NCBI RefSeq assembly: GCF_039529835.1
Contig: NZ_CP154263.1
Location: 1 to 64,000, forward strand
Direction: 5' to 3'
From: Arthrobacter sp. TMP15
GTDB lineage: Bacteria > Actinomycetota > Actinomycetes > Actinomycetales > Micrococcaceae
DNA: 64,000 nt
Position 1 is the first letter of the stretch; every line of letters begins with the position of its first letter. The notes under the pieces were generated by a model. That model did no database searches and was not told where the DNA came from. It saw only the letters and a list, made by a program, of their open reading frames with translations. Shown in pieces: positions 54,724 to 63,283 of the stretch. The position numbers and the translations under genes are program-made.

Positions 54724-57255
54724 TTAGTTCTTATTCTTTCCCGAGCTCGGAGGAGCAGCGTCGGTTGGTTCCTCCCACCGGACTTCATCTGCGGATTTAT
54801 CGGGACGCCAGCCACGCCACGTCGGATGCCGGAGCCTGTTACCGGGCGTGCGCTCCACATATTTGACCTCTCCTACTAACTGAGGGCTCGTCCAAACGAC
54901 ATCACTTCGGTCCGCTGCGGGGACTTCCGCGACGGGAGAGGTCTTTCGTTCAAGCTTTCCGACCATGATGACAGCCTCTGCGAGGTCTCGTGAGGAAAAT
55001 CCGGTACCGACCCTGCCCACGTAGCTGAGCTGCCCGCCGTCGTTAACGGCCAGTAGCAATGAACCCAGTGTGTTTTGGCGGGATCCAGAGCCTTTGTGCC
55101 ATCCGATGACGATGACTTCTTGGTGGAGTTCGTGCTTGAATTTGATCCAAACTTTACTGCGTTTTCCGGGGAGGTAGCGTCCGTCTGTTCGTTTCGCTAT
55201 CACTCCTTCCAGTTTCAGATAGCGGCTCGTTGCGAATGCTTCTTCGACGGATCCGGAGTGCGCAGGCGGCAGGTGTACGTGGCTTCCTTCCGTAACAGCG
55301 TCAAAGAGGGCCGTGCGTCTTGTGTCATAGGATTCACGGATGAGGGACCTTGGGGTGCCGTCTGATGTACAAGGAGCAAGTTGCAAAACATCAAACAACA
55401 TCAGATGTACAGGAGTGTCACGGGCGGCTTTGTCGATCTCATGTTTCTTGGTGAGTTTCATTCGTTTTTGTAGCAGACCGAAGTCGGGTTTGCCTGAAGC
55501 GTTGAGAACGACAATTTCTCCATCAAGCACGATGCCACTCGATGCCAATGAGGCGAGTTCCTGCAGCTCGGGATATTGGGCTGTCACGTTATTGCCATTT
55601 CTGCTGACGAGTCTCACCGCATCGGTGATACCAACGATCGCCCGCATCCCATCCCATTTCATTTCGTAAGCCCATCTATGCCCGGTTTTCAGGTCCAGCG
55701 GTGTTCCAGCAGAGGCCAGCATTGGTCTGGGTAGATCTGCACTGTTCTGTGTCCTGATCACCGCCGATGATGGGCCTACATCCAGAATCGTCGTTCGCTT
55801 TGGTGGGCGGACTCCGGCACCGGGAACAATGTGATTCGTGGCTCTCTCACTGCCGGGGGTTGGCTGCTCCTTCATAAGATGGATAATCCAGTTCTTTTTT
55901 GCTCCCATTCCACCGGTTTTGATCAATGCATATCTGCGCGGGATCCCTCCCAATCCGCCGTCAATTTTACCGTACAGAACCGCAATGACTTCTTTTCCTT
56001 CGCGCCATTTTTCTAGCACACAGCTCCCTGAGTCCCAGATTTTGACTATGCCAGCCCCGTATTGGTTTTTTGGGATGATGCCTTCGAAAGAAACGTAGGC
56101 CAACGGGTGGTCTTCTGTCATGACGGCTAGCCGGTTATCGTCGAAATCTAGAGGCGGTCCCTTGGGGACAGCCCAAGAAACGAGTACTCCTGAGTGCTCC
56201 AAACGGAAGTCCCAATGTAGCCGTGAGGCATGATGTTCCTGAATAACAAAACGTGGTTCATCAGATGCCTTCACAGAGGTCGTTTCGACTGGAACTGGCT
56301 CGGGTGTCTTATCTCCGTCGCGCATTGCCCGGTATATCTTGAGTCTGTCAATACCAGAAAATTCGCGCCAACCAATGGCACCGATAGGATCAATGTCAGC
56401 GTTAACGCGCTCTATAACATCCTGGTACTCGAGCTGGCGGAGTTCTGGATCAGCAATTTCCTGCCAAGTTCGTGGCGCAGCGACGGTTGGACGGAGTTGG
56501 CCCCGTAGCGAATAGGGACAAACCGTCGTTTTTGCTTCACTGTTTTGGCTCCAGTCCACCAGAACTTTTCCAGGACGCAGCGACTTTTTCATGTCGGAAA
56601 CAATGAGATGCGGGTGGTCGGCTTCCAAAGATCTAGCTAGTTCGTGGGCCACATCAGAGACCTGTGCTGAATCATAGCTGCCGTCCAGCGGGATATAAAG
56701 GTGGATGCCTTTTGATCCGCTGGTGACGGGGAAAGATTCCAGCTGCATGTCCGTTAGTAGTTCACGACACAGCTGGGCCGTTTGAGCGCACTCGCGAAGA
56801 CCTGCCCCTTCGCCGGGGTCCAAGTCCAACACCATCCTGTCCGGATTCGAAGCTGTCCCGTCTAGAGTAAAGCGCCATTGTGGGACGTGAATTTCTAGTG
56901 CGGCTAATTGAGCAAACCACGCAAGAACTGCTGGTTCATTGGCCATGGGGTAGGTGTTGTTGTGGTTCCTATGTTGTATTCGTCCTCTAGGTACCCAATC
57001 AGGTGCGGAGTCTTCTAAATCTTTGCGTAAAAACGCGTGGCCGGGATCCGTGGTTGTGCCAACTCCATTGACCCAACGTTTACGGGTTGCGGGCCGCCTC
57101 GATGCTTGAGGAAGAAGCACGTGCGCGACTGCCGCGTAGTAGCTCATAACATCAGCCTTCGTGGTGTTCGTCTCCGGATACATCACCTTTTCAAGATTGC
57201 TGACCTTGAGGCGACGGCCGGCAATTTTCACGAGTTGTTCATCGGAACGGGACAT
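54724..57255 (-). CDS. ligD: Multidomain ATP-dependent DNA ligase LigD
   Basis: An 843-residue non-homologous end-joining enzyme. The order is polymerase/primase (about 1-290, with RKRWVNGVGTTTDPGHAF and DLDPGEGAGLRECAQTAQL), 3'-phosphoesterase (about 330-480, with HHASRLHWDFRLEHSGVLVS), then ATP-dependent ligase with the adenylated Lys near 532 in YEMKWDGMRA and the OB-fold after it. It fills in, trims and seals double-strand breaks held by Ku. ATG 57255 follows GAAGGAGA; an upstream start would be in the promoter. Divergent from ku, 142 bases apart. Confidence 0.95.
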   Translation of the reverse strand: MSRSDEQLVKIAGRRLKVSNLEKVMYPETNTTKADVMSYYAAVAHVLLPQASRRPATRKRWVNGVGTTTDPGHAFLRKDLEDSAPDWVPRGRIQHRNHNNTYPMANEPAVLAWFAQLAALEIHVPQWRFTLDGTASNPDRMVLDLDPGEGAGLRECAQTAQLCRELLTDMQLESFPVTSGSKGIHLYIPLDGSYDSAQVSDVAHELARSLEADHPHLIVSDMKKSLRPGKVLVDWSQNSEAKTTVCPYSLRGQLRPTVAAPRTWQEIADPELRQLEYQDVIERVNADIDPIGAIGWREFSGIDRLKIYRAMRDGDKTPEPVPVETTSVKASDEPRFVIQEHHASRLHWDFRLEHSGVLVSWAVPKGPPLDFDDNRLAVMTEDHPLAYVSFEGIIPKNQYGAGIVKIWDSGSCVLEKWREGKEVIAVLYGKIDGGLGGIPRRYALIKTGGMGAKKNWIIHLMKEQPTPGSERATNHIVPGAGVRPPKRTTILDVGPSSAVIRTQNSADLPRPMLASAGTPLDLKTGHRWAYEMKWDGMRAIVGITDAVRLVSRNGNNVTAQYPELQELASLASSGIVLDGEIVVLNASGKPDFGLLQKRMKLTKKHEIDKAARDTPVHLMLFDVLQLAPCTSDGTPRSLIRESYDTRRTALFDAVTEGSHVHLPPAHSGSVEEAFATSRYLKLEGVIAKRTDGRYLPGKRSKVWIKFKHELHQEVIVIGWHKGSGSRQNTLGSLLLAVNDGGQLSYVGRVGTGFSSRDLAEAVIMVGKLERKTSPVAEVPAADRSDVVWTSPQLVGEVKYVERTPGNRLRHPTWRGWRPDKSADEVRWEEPTDAAPPSSGKNKN

Positions 57256-57397
57256 CGTAAGTCTCCTTCGCTTGAGATACATTCTTACCGCTGTTCCCAA
57301 AGATCACCAGCACGGGGGAGAGCTGGATGAATTTTGGTGAGACCGTTCAGGCTTTTTATTCTCTGGTCATGCAGAGGCGTTGATGTTTGACTGGAGT
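57256..57397. promoter_or_regulatory. Divergent promoter region of ligD and ku
   Basis: The 142 bases between the two start codons must hold both promoters. A small hairpin (CCAGC at 57307 with GCTGG at 57322) lies in the middle. No obvious sigma-factor box was identified. Confidence 0.5.
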
Positions 57398-58357
57398 ATG
57401 AGATCAATTTGGACTGGTTCGATTGCCTTCGGTCTAGTTAACGTTCCTGTTAAGGCCTACGGTGCAACCGACGACCACGATGTTAACCTGCATCAGGTTC
57501 ATGACGCGGACGGGGGCCGGATCAGGTACCAGCGGCGTTGTGAAGTATGTGGCAAGAAAGTCGAGTACGAGGACATAGATAAGGCCTACGAGGACGGCGA
57601 CCGAACAGTTGTACTGACGGACGAGGATATGGAGTCGTTGCCGGCAGGAAAAAACCGTGAGATCGAAGTGGTCCAGTTTGTTCCCAACGAACAGATCGAT
57701 CCCATTATGCTTGAACGCAGCTACTATCTTGAGCCTGATTCAAAATCTCCCAAAGCATACTGGCTACTAGTTAAGACGTTGGAAAATACCGAACTGACAG
57801 CAGTAGTAAAATTTGCGCTGCGCCAAAAGACGCGACTAGGTGCGCTTAGGGTGAGGGAAAAAGTTTTGATTTTGCAAGGCATTCTTTGGAGCGACGAAGT
57901 ACGCGAAGCTGATTTCGCTATGGCGGCAGGAAAATCCAGAATTAGCGCACAAGAGATGAAAATGTCGTCAGCACTCGTAGAACAGTTCAGCGACGATTTC
58001 AAACCCAGCGAATTCAAAGACGAATACCAACTGGAATTGCGCACCCTCATCGATGAGAAGCTCAAGCACGGTGAGACAGTGGACACTGCGGCAACATTTG
58101 GCGACCAAGAATCTACAGACATAGATTCGCATGGCGACGCCGACAACGTCATTGACCTGATGGAGGCCTTGAAACGAAGTATCGATAATAAACACACGGG
58201 ACAGATCAAAACGGCAGCTAAAAAGAGTTCTGTCAAAAAAACGAAAAATAAAAAGTCATCAACAAAGAACATCGAGACTTCAAAACCAAAACGGTCGAAA
58301 AACCACACATCTGCCTACCATGGTGAGAAGACTACCAAACGAAAAAAAGGTGCTTGA
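57398..58357 (+). CDS. ku: Ku protein (non-homologous end joining)
   Basis: A 319-residue bacterial Ku, a homodimeric ring that binds DNA ends and recruits LigD. It starts MRSIWTGSIAFGLVNVPVKA, the family hallmark. RRCEVCGKKVEYEDIDKAYE carries the CxxC. The core ends near residue 250 and a Lys-rich tail follows (KKSSVKKTKNKKSSTKN), typical of actinobacterial Ku and able to bind DNA. ATG 57398 is the family start; GTG/ATG codons upstream would add six residues. Divergent from ligD. Confidence 0.95.
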   Translation: MRSIWTGSIAFGLVNVPVKAYGATDDHDVNLHQVHDADGGRIRYQRRCEVCGKKVEYEDIDKAYEDGDRTVVLTDEDMESLPAGKNREIEVVQFVPNEQIDPIMLERSYYLEPDSKSPKAYWLLVKTLENTELTAVVKFALRQKTRLGALRVREKVLILQGILWSDEVREADFAMAAGKSRISAQEMKMSSALVEQFSDDFKPSEFKDEYQLELRTLIDEKLKHGETVDTAATFGDQESTDIDSHGDADNVIDLMEALKRSIDNKHTGQIKTAAKKSSVKKTKNKKSSTKNIETSKPKRSKNHTSAYHGEKTTKRKKGA

Positions 58358-58698
58358 ATTAATGGCTTACACAGTGAAGCCTGGTGGTTATTATCCATCA
58401 GTATTGCGAGTTTCCTGTTGACAGACGAGGCAAGGTTTCTTCGCTGTTTCTTCAGTCGTCACGGAGAGTTGAAACTCTCGCATACGGATATTCTGAGTAT
58501 GTTCAATATAACCAAAGAGCGTGTTGGTTCCTGCTGGCATATTTTCCAGTAATGGACGCAATGAAACGTTAGATAAACGGGCGAGCGCACGACAAGCGAT
58601 GCCACCGATGGAAAGACTCCTCCAAGGGATTGCCATCTTCGATATCCGGTGTTTAATTGGAATATCAAGCTAGGTACGAACCCTATGGAAGGTATGAG
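58358..58698. other. Gap between ku and the alcohol dehydrogenase gene
   Basis: About 340 bases with no supported gene. Small frames on both strands lack ribosome-binding sites. Confidence 0.4.
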
Positions 58699-59871
58699 AT
58701 GAAGGCCCTGACTTGGCAAGGTAAACGGAATATCCAGTATACCGAGGTGCAGGATCCACGGATTCAAGAACCTACGGATATCATCATCAAGGTTACTTCC
58801 GCGGCTATTTGCGGTTCGGACTTGCACCTCTATGAGCTGTTAGGCCCGTATATGCATGCAGGGGACATCGTTGGGCATGAATCAATGGGCATTGTCACAG
58901 AAGTTGGCTCCGCGGTTTCTCGGGTCAAAGTGGGGGATCGCGTTGTTATTCCGTTCAATGTCTCTTGCGGCCATTGCTGGATGTGCCAACGAGGTTTGCA
59001 GTCCCAGTGTGAGACTACCCAGGTTCGCAGTGAAGGCAAAGGTGCAGAATTCCTTGGGTACTCCGAGCTGTATGGCAGCGTTGCTGGTGGGCAGGCAGAA
59101 TTCTTACGTGTGCCCCACGGTGATTACGGGGCCATGGTGGTCGGTAATGAACTGCCCGACCACCGGTATTTGTTTCTCTCGGACATCCTCCCCACTGCGT
59201 GGCAGGGAGTTGATTACGCAAACGTGCCTGACGGCGGGACACTAGCTGTCTTCGGCCTGGGACCTGTCGGGCAGCTCGCGGCCCGGATAGGTGTTTATTT
59301 GGGCCATCGAGTGATCGCGATTGATCCGGTGGCCGAACGGCGCGCTATGGCAGTTCGGCACGGTGTGGAAGTACTCGATTTTTCCAAAGATGTTGCTGCA
59401 GAGTTACAGGAGATGACGAAGCGCGGACCAGATTCTGTTCTGGATGCTGTCGGTATGGAGGCGCATGGATCGAAAGGCGCAAAATTGATGCAGGCCACTA
59501 CTGGATTGTTACCGGACCAAGTGGCGCAAAAAGCCATGGAAACTGTTTCGGTGGATCCCACATCGGTTCTTCATGCAGCTATTTCGGCGGTGCGCCGTGG
59601 CGGGACAATTTCGCTTAGTGGCGTTTATGCTGGCCAAGCGACTCCTATGCCTTTGGTGCAGATGTTCGACAAGCAAATACAGTTGCGTGAGGGTCAGTGC
59701 AATGTTAGGAGTTGGACTGAGAAACTTCTTCCTTTCACGAATGATGCTGATGATCCGTTGGGCCTCGATGACTTGGTGACCCATACCGTACCTCTCTCAC
59801 GAGGCCCGGAGATGTACGAAACGTTCCAGAAGAAACAAGACGGCTGTATCAAAGTCGTGCTCGAACCCTGA
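58699..59871 (+). CDS. Zinc-dependent alcohol dehydrogenase, formaldehyde-dehydrogenase-like
   Basis: A 390-residue medium-chain dehydrogenase. The catalytic zinc site is AAICGSDLHLYE with GHESMGIVTEVG. The structural zinc site is CGHCWMCQRGLQSQC, with four Cys. The cofactor fold is LAVFGLGPVGQLAARIGVYL, followed by an acidic D (VIAIDPVAE), so NAD is favoured. The long insert near 250-280 and overall length resemble glutathione-independent formaldehyde dehydrogenases; the actual substrate is unknown. ATG 58699 follows GGAAGG. Confidence 0.9.
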   Translation: MKALTWQGKRNIQYTEVQDPRIQEPTDIIIKVTSAAICGSDLHLYELLGPYMHAGDIVGHESMGIVTEVGSAVSRVKVGDRVVIPFNVSCGHCWMCQRGLQSQCETTQVRSEGKGAEFLGYSELYGSVAGGQAEFLRVPHGDYGAMVVGNELPDHRYLFLSDILPTAWQGVDYANVPDGGTLAVFGLGPVGQLAARIGVYLGHRVIAIDPVAERRAMAVRHGVEVLDFSKDVAAELQEMTKRGPDSVLDAVGMEAHGSKGAKLMQATTGLLPDQVAQKAMETVSVDPTSVLHAAISAVRRGGTISLSGVYAGQATPMPLVQMFDKQIQLREGQCNVRSWTEKLLPFTNDADDPLGLDDLVTHTVPLSRGPEMYETFQKKQDGCIKVVLEP

Positions 59872-60089
59872 TAGGCCAATATGGCATCCCACTGACAGTA
59901 GGATGGGCCGCGTTTGGTTGACGTAGACACTTCTCGATCCTTCAATTCGTGAGGACCGTGCGGGTAGTGGGCGAACACTACCCACTTTCATTCCCTTGTG
60001 TAAGAGTAGATTCCATGAAGAACTGCCAGCGACGGGAATGTGTGTGATTCTTAACAGTAGAAATTACAGAGAAGGTTAGGTAGGCGACT

Positions 60090-60344
60090 ATGGGCAGCAA
60101 TCCAGATCCAGATCCTGTAGACGGAAGAATTACTGGCCTTGAACCAGGCGGTGGAGTTCCTCCTGGAGAAACCCCACCTGGGGAAGGCTCTGTCGCAGAA
60201 CCCGTAAAACCGGAGATAGCGCCTTTAGCCGGAAAAGTCATCAATAAGATTTGGCTTGTAATCATAGGACTGGGTGTGCTGCTGGCACTGTTGTTCTTCG
60301 TAGGACGCATTTTTGGAGCTTTTGCTCTGCTGGGCAGTAGCTAG
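60090..60344 (+). CDS. DUF6480-family small membrane protein
   Basis: An 84-residue protein. The N-terminus is Pro/Gly-rich (GLEPGGGVPPGETPPGEG), the hallmark of DUF6480. One membrane helix (IWLVIIGLGVLLALLFFVG) near the end. The family is widespread in actinobacteria, with no known function. A GAAGG stretch lies about 15 bases before the ATG. Confidence 0.88.
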   Translation: MGSNPDPDPVDGRITGLEPGGGVPPGETPPGEGSVAEPVKPEIAPLAGKVINKIWLVIIGLGVLLALLFFVGRIFGAFALLGSS

Positions 60345-60440
60345 ACCTAGTAGATATTGAATGAGTTAGCCGGCTGAGTCTGCTCGGTATAAGAACATCG
60401 GCAGATTTTAATAGCCCAAACCGCTAAGTCCAACCTCAGC

Positions 60441-60830
60441 CTATGTCGTACTGATTCCCTTGAAGTTCCAACCTGACGCTTTCCAAAATCTGTGGTCCAT
60501 GAGGTTGCGTCCGTCGAGCGTTTTCCTGTAGCTGACAACTGCAGATGCCTGTGCTTGAGTGAGGACCCTGTATCTTTACGACTCAGTAAGCAGCAGCAGT
60601 ACGTCAGCTTTCTGCATGGCGTGATCTAGGTCGTGATGGTAGAGAAGTTCGAGGAAGCGGCGCCGAGCACAATCAGGGACTCTGAAATCAATCACCGTAA
60701 AAATTGCGTGCTGAAGCTATAACTAGATGGGGATGCTAAAGCGACGGGTTCACTGGCATCGTCACCAGTAGGCTTGAATGCCGCGCCGAGAATGGCGATT
60801 GGTCTATCCTTCAGGGATTCGCCCACTTGG
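60441..60830 (-). pseudogene. UDP-glucose dehydrogenase, decayed C-terminal part
   Basis: On the minus strand the frame reads DRPIAILGAAFKPTGDDASE, then after changes VIDFRVPDCARRRFLELL, HAMQKADVLLLLTES, a stop, and LDGRNLMDHRFWKASGWNF. These match the C-terminal domain of ugd at 47991 in order (LGAAFKPNSDD, DGARQRFPELM, KADALLLLTEW, LDGRNVLNPVTW). It has at least one frameshift and an internal stop and lacks the N-terminal two thirds. It differs from ugd enough to be a separate paralogue. Confidence 0.85.
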
Positions 60831-60865
60831 TTTTACGGGTTCTCACGTGACTGCCAGTTCGGTCC

Positions 60866-61165
60866 TTATGGATGATCACTATCGGAGGGGTCATCGCATT
60901 GTGGATCCTCTGTCCGCGGTGGATCGTTGGCTACGGGTTCGGAACCCCATGGATTCTGTTGTCCAATCTCTATCTGAATCTCTTCCCCAGAGGCATCCGA
61001 TGAATACGTAGGGCCTTCTCTCTCGCCCGGATTTACCGAGACTAGGGGTGATGAATCTTCCGGATTTTGATCGGGTTCTAATGGCGAAGTTTGTGGAGCG
61101 GGATCGCGCCTATCGTTGGATGATTTTTGTAGGCTCTCGGATTCGGGTCTGGGTTTCTCTGCCAT
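60866..61165 (-). CDS. Possible hydrophilic acidic protein, 99 residues
   Basis: Polar, Pro/Ser/Asp/Glu-rich frame (RPESESLQKSSNDRRDPAPQ) with no hydrophobic core, resembling disordered stress proteins. No good ribosome-binding site. Could be genuine or chance. Confidence 0.35.
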   Translation of the reverse strand: MAEKPRPESESLQKSSNDRRDPAPQTSPLEPDQNPEDSSPLVSVNPGEREGPTYSSDASGEEIQIEIGQQNPWGSEPVANDPPRTEDPQCDDPSDSDHP

Positions 61166-61576
61166 CGTCGCTCACTTTCGGAATGGATCTGTTGGGGCTA
61201 CGCCTCTAGATCGGTTGAATGATTCTCCTTGCGGCTATCATCCAGATGCTAAACGCCATCGAACCTGCCGCGCAAGCCTTCGAAGGAATCATTTGCCAGC
61301 ACGGTCAATTAGTGGGTAAGTATCGTGTAACTGACATTGCCCTGGTGTGCCGTTTTTACCGTGCTTTTCTTGAGGATCAATTTCCCTGGGTGCTTGCTAA
61401 GGGGCCCAAGAACAGGGAGGCTGGACTTCAAGAGGTGCCCTATGGCAACGGTCAGGTCCTGTGCGGTCAAAAGAGTTCGCACAGGCTCAATAGCGGATAT
61501 TAGCAGGGGCTCGCTACCAGTACTTTTTTGCCACACATAACCTACGACAGTATTGCGGTCCAGGAGGAATTGAGAG
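61166..61576. other. Gap before the FAD-Rieske gene
   Basis: About 410 bases. Overlapping frames on both strands have no family features and no ribosome-binding site. A strong AGGAGG lies just before the next gene. Confidence 0.4.
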
Positions 61577-63250
61577 ATGAAATCGATTTGGTTTGATCAC
61601 CGTCCCAGTATCGACACTGACACTTTTGAACCTGATGCCAGCTACGACGTCGTGGTCGTGGGCGCCGGTCTCACTGGGCTGACTACTGCGCTGCTGCTTA
61701 GTCGTGCGGGATTAAGTGTCACCGTGCTCGAGGCCCGTTCCATTGGGGCGGTGACTACAGGTAATACGACGGCGAAACTTAGTTTGTTGCAAGGCTCGGT
61801 GTTGTCGGGTATCCGGCGGCACTTCTCGCAAAAAATTGTCCAGGCTTATGTGGCTGGCAACCTTGAAGGTCAGGCATGGATGCTGCGGTATCTTCAGGAA
61901 CAGAACATACCGGTTCAGCACCGTAACGCGTACACTTACGCCACCACAGACTCTGGCTACCAGAAACTAAAAAACGAGGCCGAAGCGGCTCGCGGTACCG
62001 GACTAGATATCACCTTGTTAGAGGGCGATATTGGGCTACCTTATCCCACCCAAGCCGCTCTTCATTTGCCGAATCAGGCCCAGTTTCACCCCATCGAGGT
62101 GCTGGATACGCTGGCAAGAGACCTGCGATCACGGGGAGTCAAGATCGTAGAAGGTACGCGAGTGCGCAATATTTCATCGGCCACTCCTGCTACGGTACTC
62201 ACCGACAAGGGCAGCAATCAGGCGCAGCACGTCATCTTGGCCACAGGAGCCCCAATACTAGACCGAGGCATGTACTTCGCCAAGATTGAGCCCTCGCGGT
62301 CCTATGTGGGGGCTTACCGGGTTCCAGGACAGGTGGGTACGCTGCCACGTGGAATGTACCTATCGGTAGACCAGCCCTCACGGTCGCTACGCACGGTCCT
62401 GATAGGCGATGAGGAGTTGCTCCTCGTCGGTGGTAATGACCATCCCGTGGGCGCGCCGATCTCTGAAAAGGCCAAAGTTAAGGACCTGGATGAATGGACC
62501 CAGCAACGATTCCTTGGTGCTGAACCCACTCATCATTGGTCTGCTCAGGACTACAAATCCGCCAACAGGGTGCCCTTCGTGGGTAAGTTACCCCGAGGCG
62601 GAGGTAGCATCTACCTGGCCACCGGCTATAACAAATGGGGAATGACCAACGCCGTCGCAGCTGCATTGACTCTCAGCGCGAATATCTTAGGCGGGGACTT
62701 GTCGTGGGCACAAACGCTTTCTCACCGCATTACTACACCCGCGGACCTCCGTGAAGGTATAGAAATCAATGCCAAGGTCGCAGGAAAGTTGGCGAAAGGC
62801 TGGCTCGGTGCTATGTTCACCAACGAAGCCGAATCCGCAGAGATCAACGAAACGTCCTCGAATACTGATGGTCCCAACATTGCCCCCATGGCCACCGAGG
62901 GAAAGAAAACACAAAGCGGCGGTCAAGGGCAGGAACAAGACCTAGCCTCGGACTCAGCGGAGGGTGATGATGTTCTTGGCGAGGGCCAGGGACGCATGTT
63001 GCGTGAGGGTCTGCACCCGATCGCAGAGTCTAGAGTCAACGACCTAAGTTGTCGTGTCTCAGGGATCTGCACGCACCTAGGCGGTGTTTTATCGTGGAAC
63101 GACGCCGAAAAATCCTGGGACTGCCCACTTCACGGCTCACGCTTTACCGCCACTGGAAAAATTCTTGAGGGACCCGCCACCAAAGATCTAGAAGTACTCA
63201 ACAGTGATGCTGCCCCCACGGCAGGCGGCTCTGCCGCAACTAGTAGCTAA
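61577..63250 (+). CDS. FAD-dependent oxidoreductase with C-terminal Rieske domain
   Basis: A 557-residue fusion. The N-terminal DAO-type FAD domain has VVVVGAGLTGLTTALLLSRA (about 25-44) and a late YLATGYNKWGMTNAVAA. A Gly/Glu/Ser-rich linker (about 430-470) leads to a Rieske [2Fe-2S] domain: Cys498-x-His500 (CTHLGG) and Cys516-x2-His519 (CPLHGSRF). Such proteins probably oxidise an amine or amino-acid-like substrate, passing electrons through the cluster. AGGAGG precedes the ATG. Well-preserved catalytic features; substrate unknown. Confidence 0.92.
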   Translation: MKSIWFDHRPSIDTDTFEPDASYDVVVVGAGLTGLTTALLLSRAGLSVTVLEARSIGAVTTGNTTAKLSLLQGSVLSGIRRHFSQKIVQAYVAGNLEGQAWMLRYLQEQNIPVQHRNAYTYATTDSGYQKLKNEAEAARGTGLDITLLEGDIGLPYPTQAALHLPNQAQFHPIEVLDTLARDLRSRGVKIVEGTRVRNISSATPATVLTDKGSNQAQHVILATGAPILDRGMYFAKIEPSRSYVGAYRVPGQVGTLPRGMYLSVDQPSRSLRTVLIGDEELLLVGGNDHPVGAPISEKAKVKDLDEWTQQRFLGAEPTHHWSAQDYKSANRVPFVGKLPRGGGSIYLATGYNKWGMTNAVAAALTLSANILGGDLSWAQTLSHRITTPADLREGIEINAKVAGKLAKGWLGAMFTNEAESAEINETSSNTDGPNIAPMATEGKKTQSGGQGQEQDLASDSAEGDDVLGEGQGRMLREGLHPIAESRVNDLSCRVSGICTHLGGVLSWNDAEKSWDCPLHGSRFTATGKILEGPATKDLEVLNSDAAPTAGGSAATSS

Positions 63251-63283
63251 CAATATAAACATTTTTACCTCTACACTCATCCC

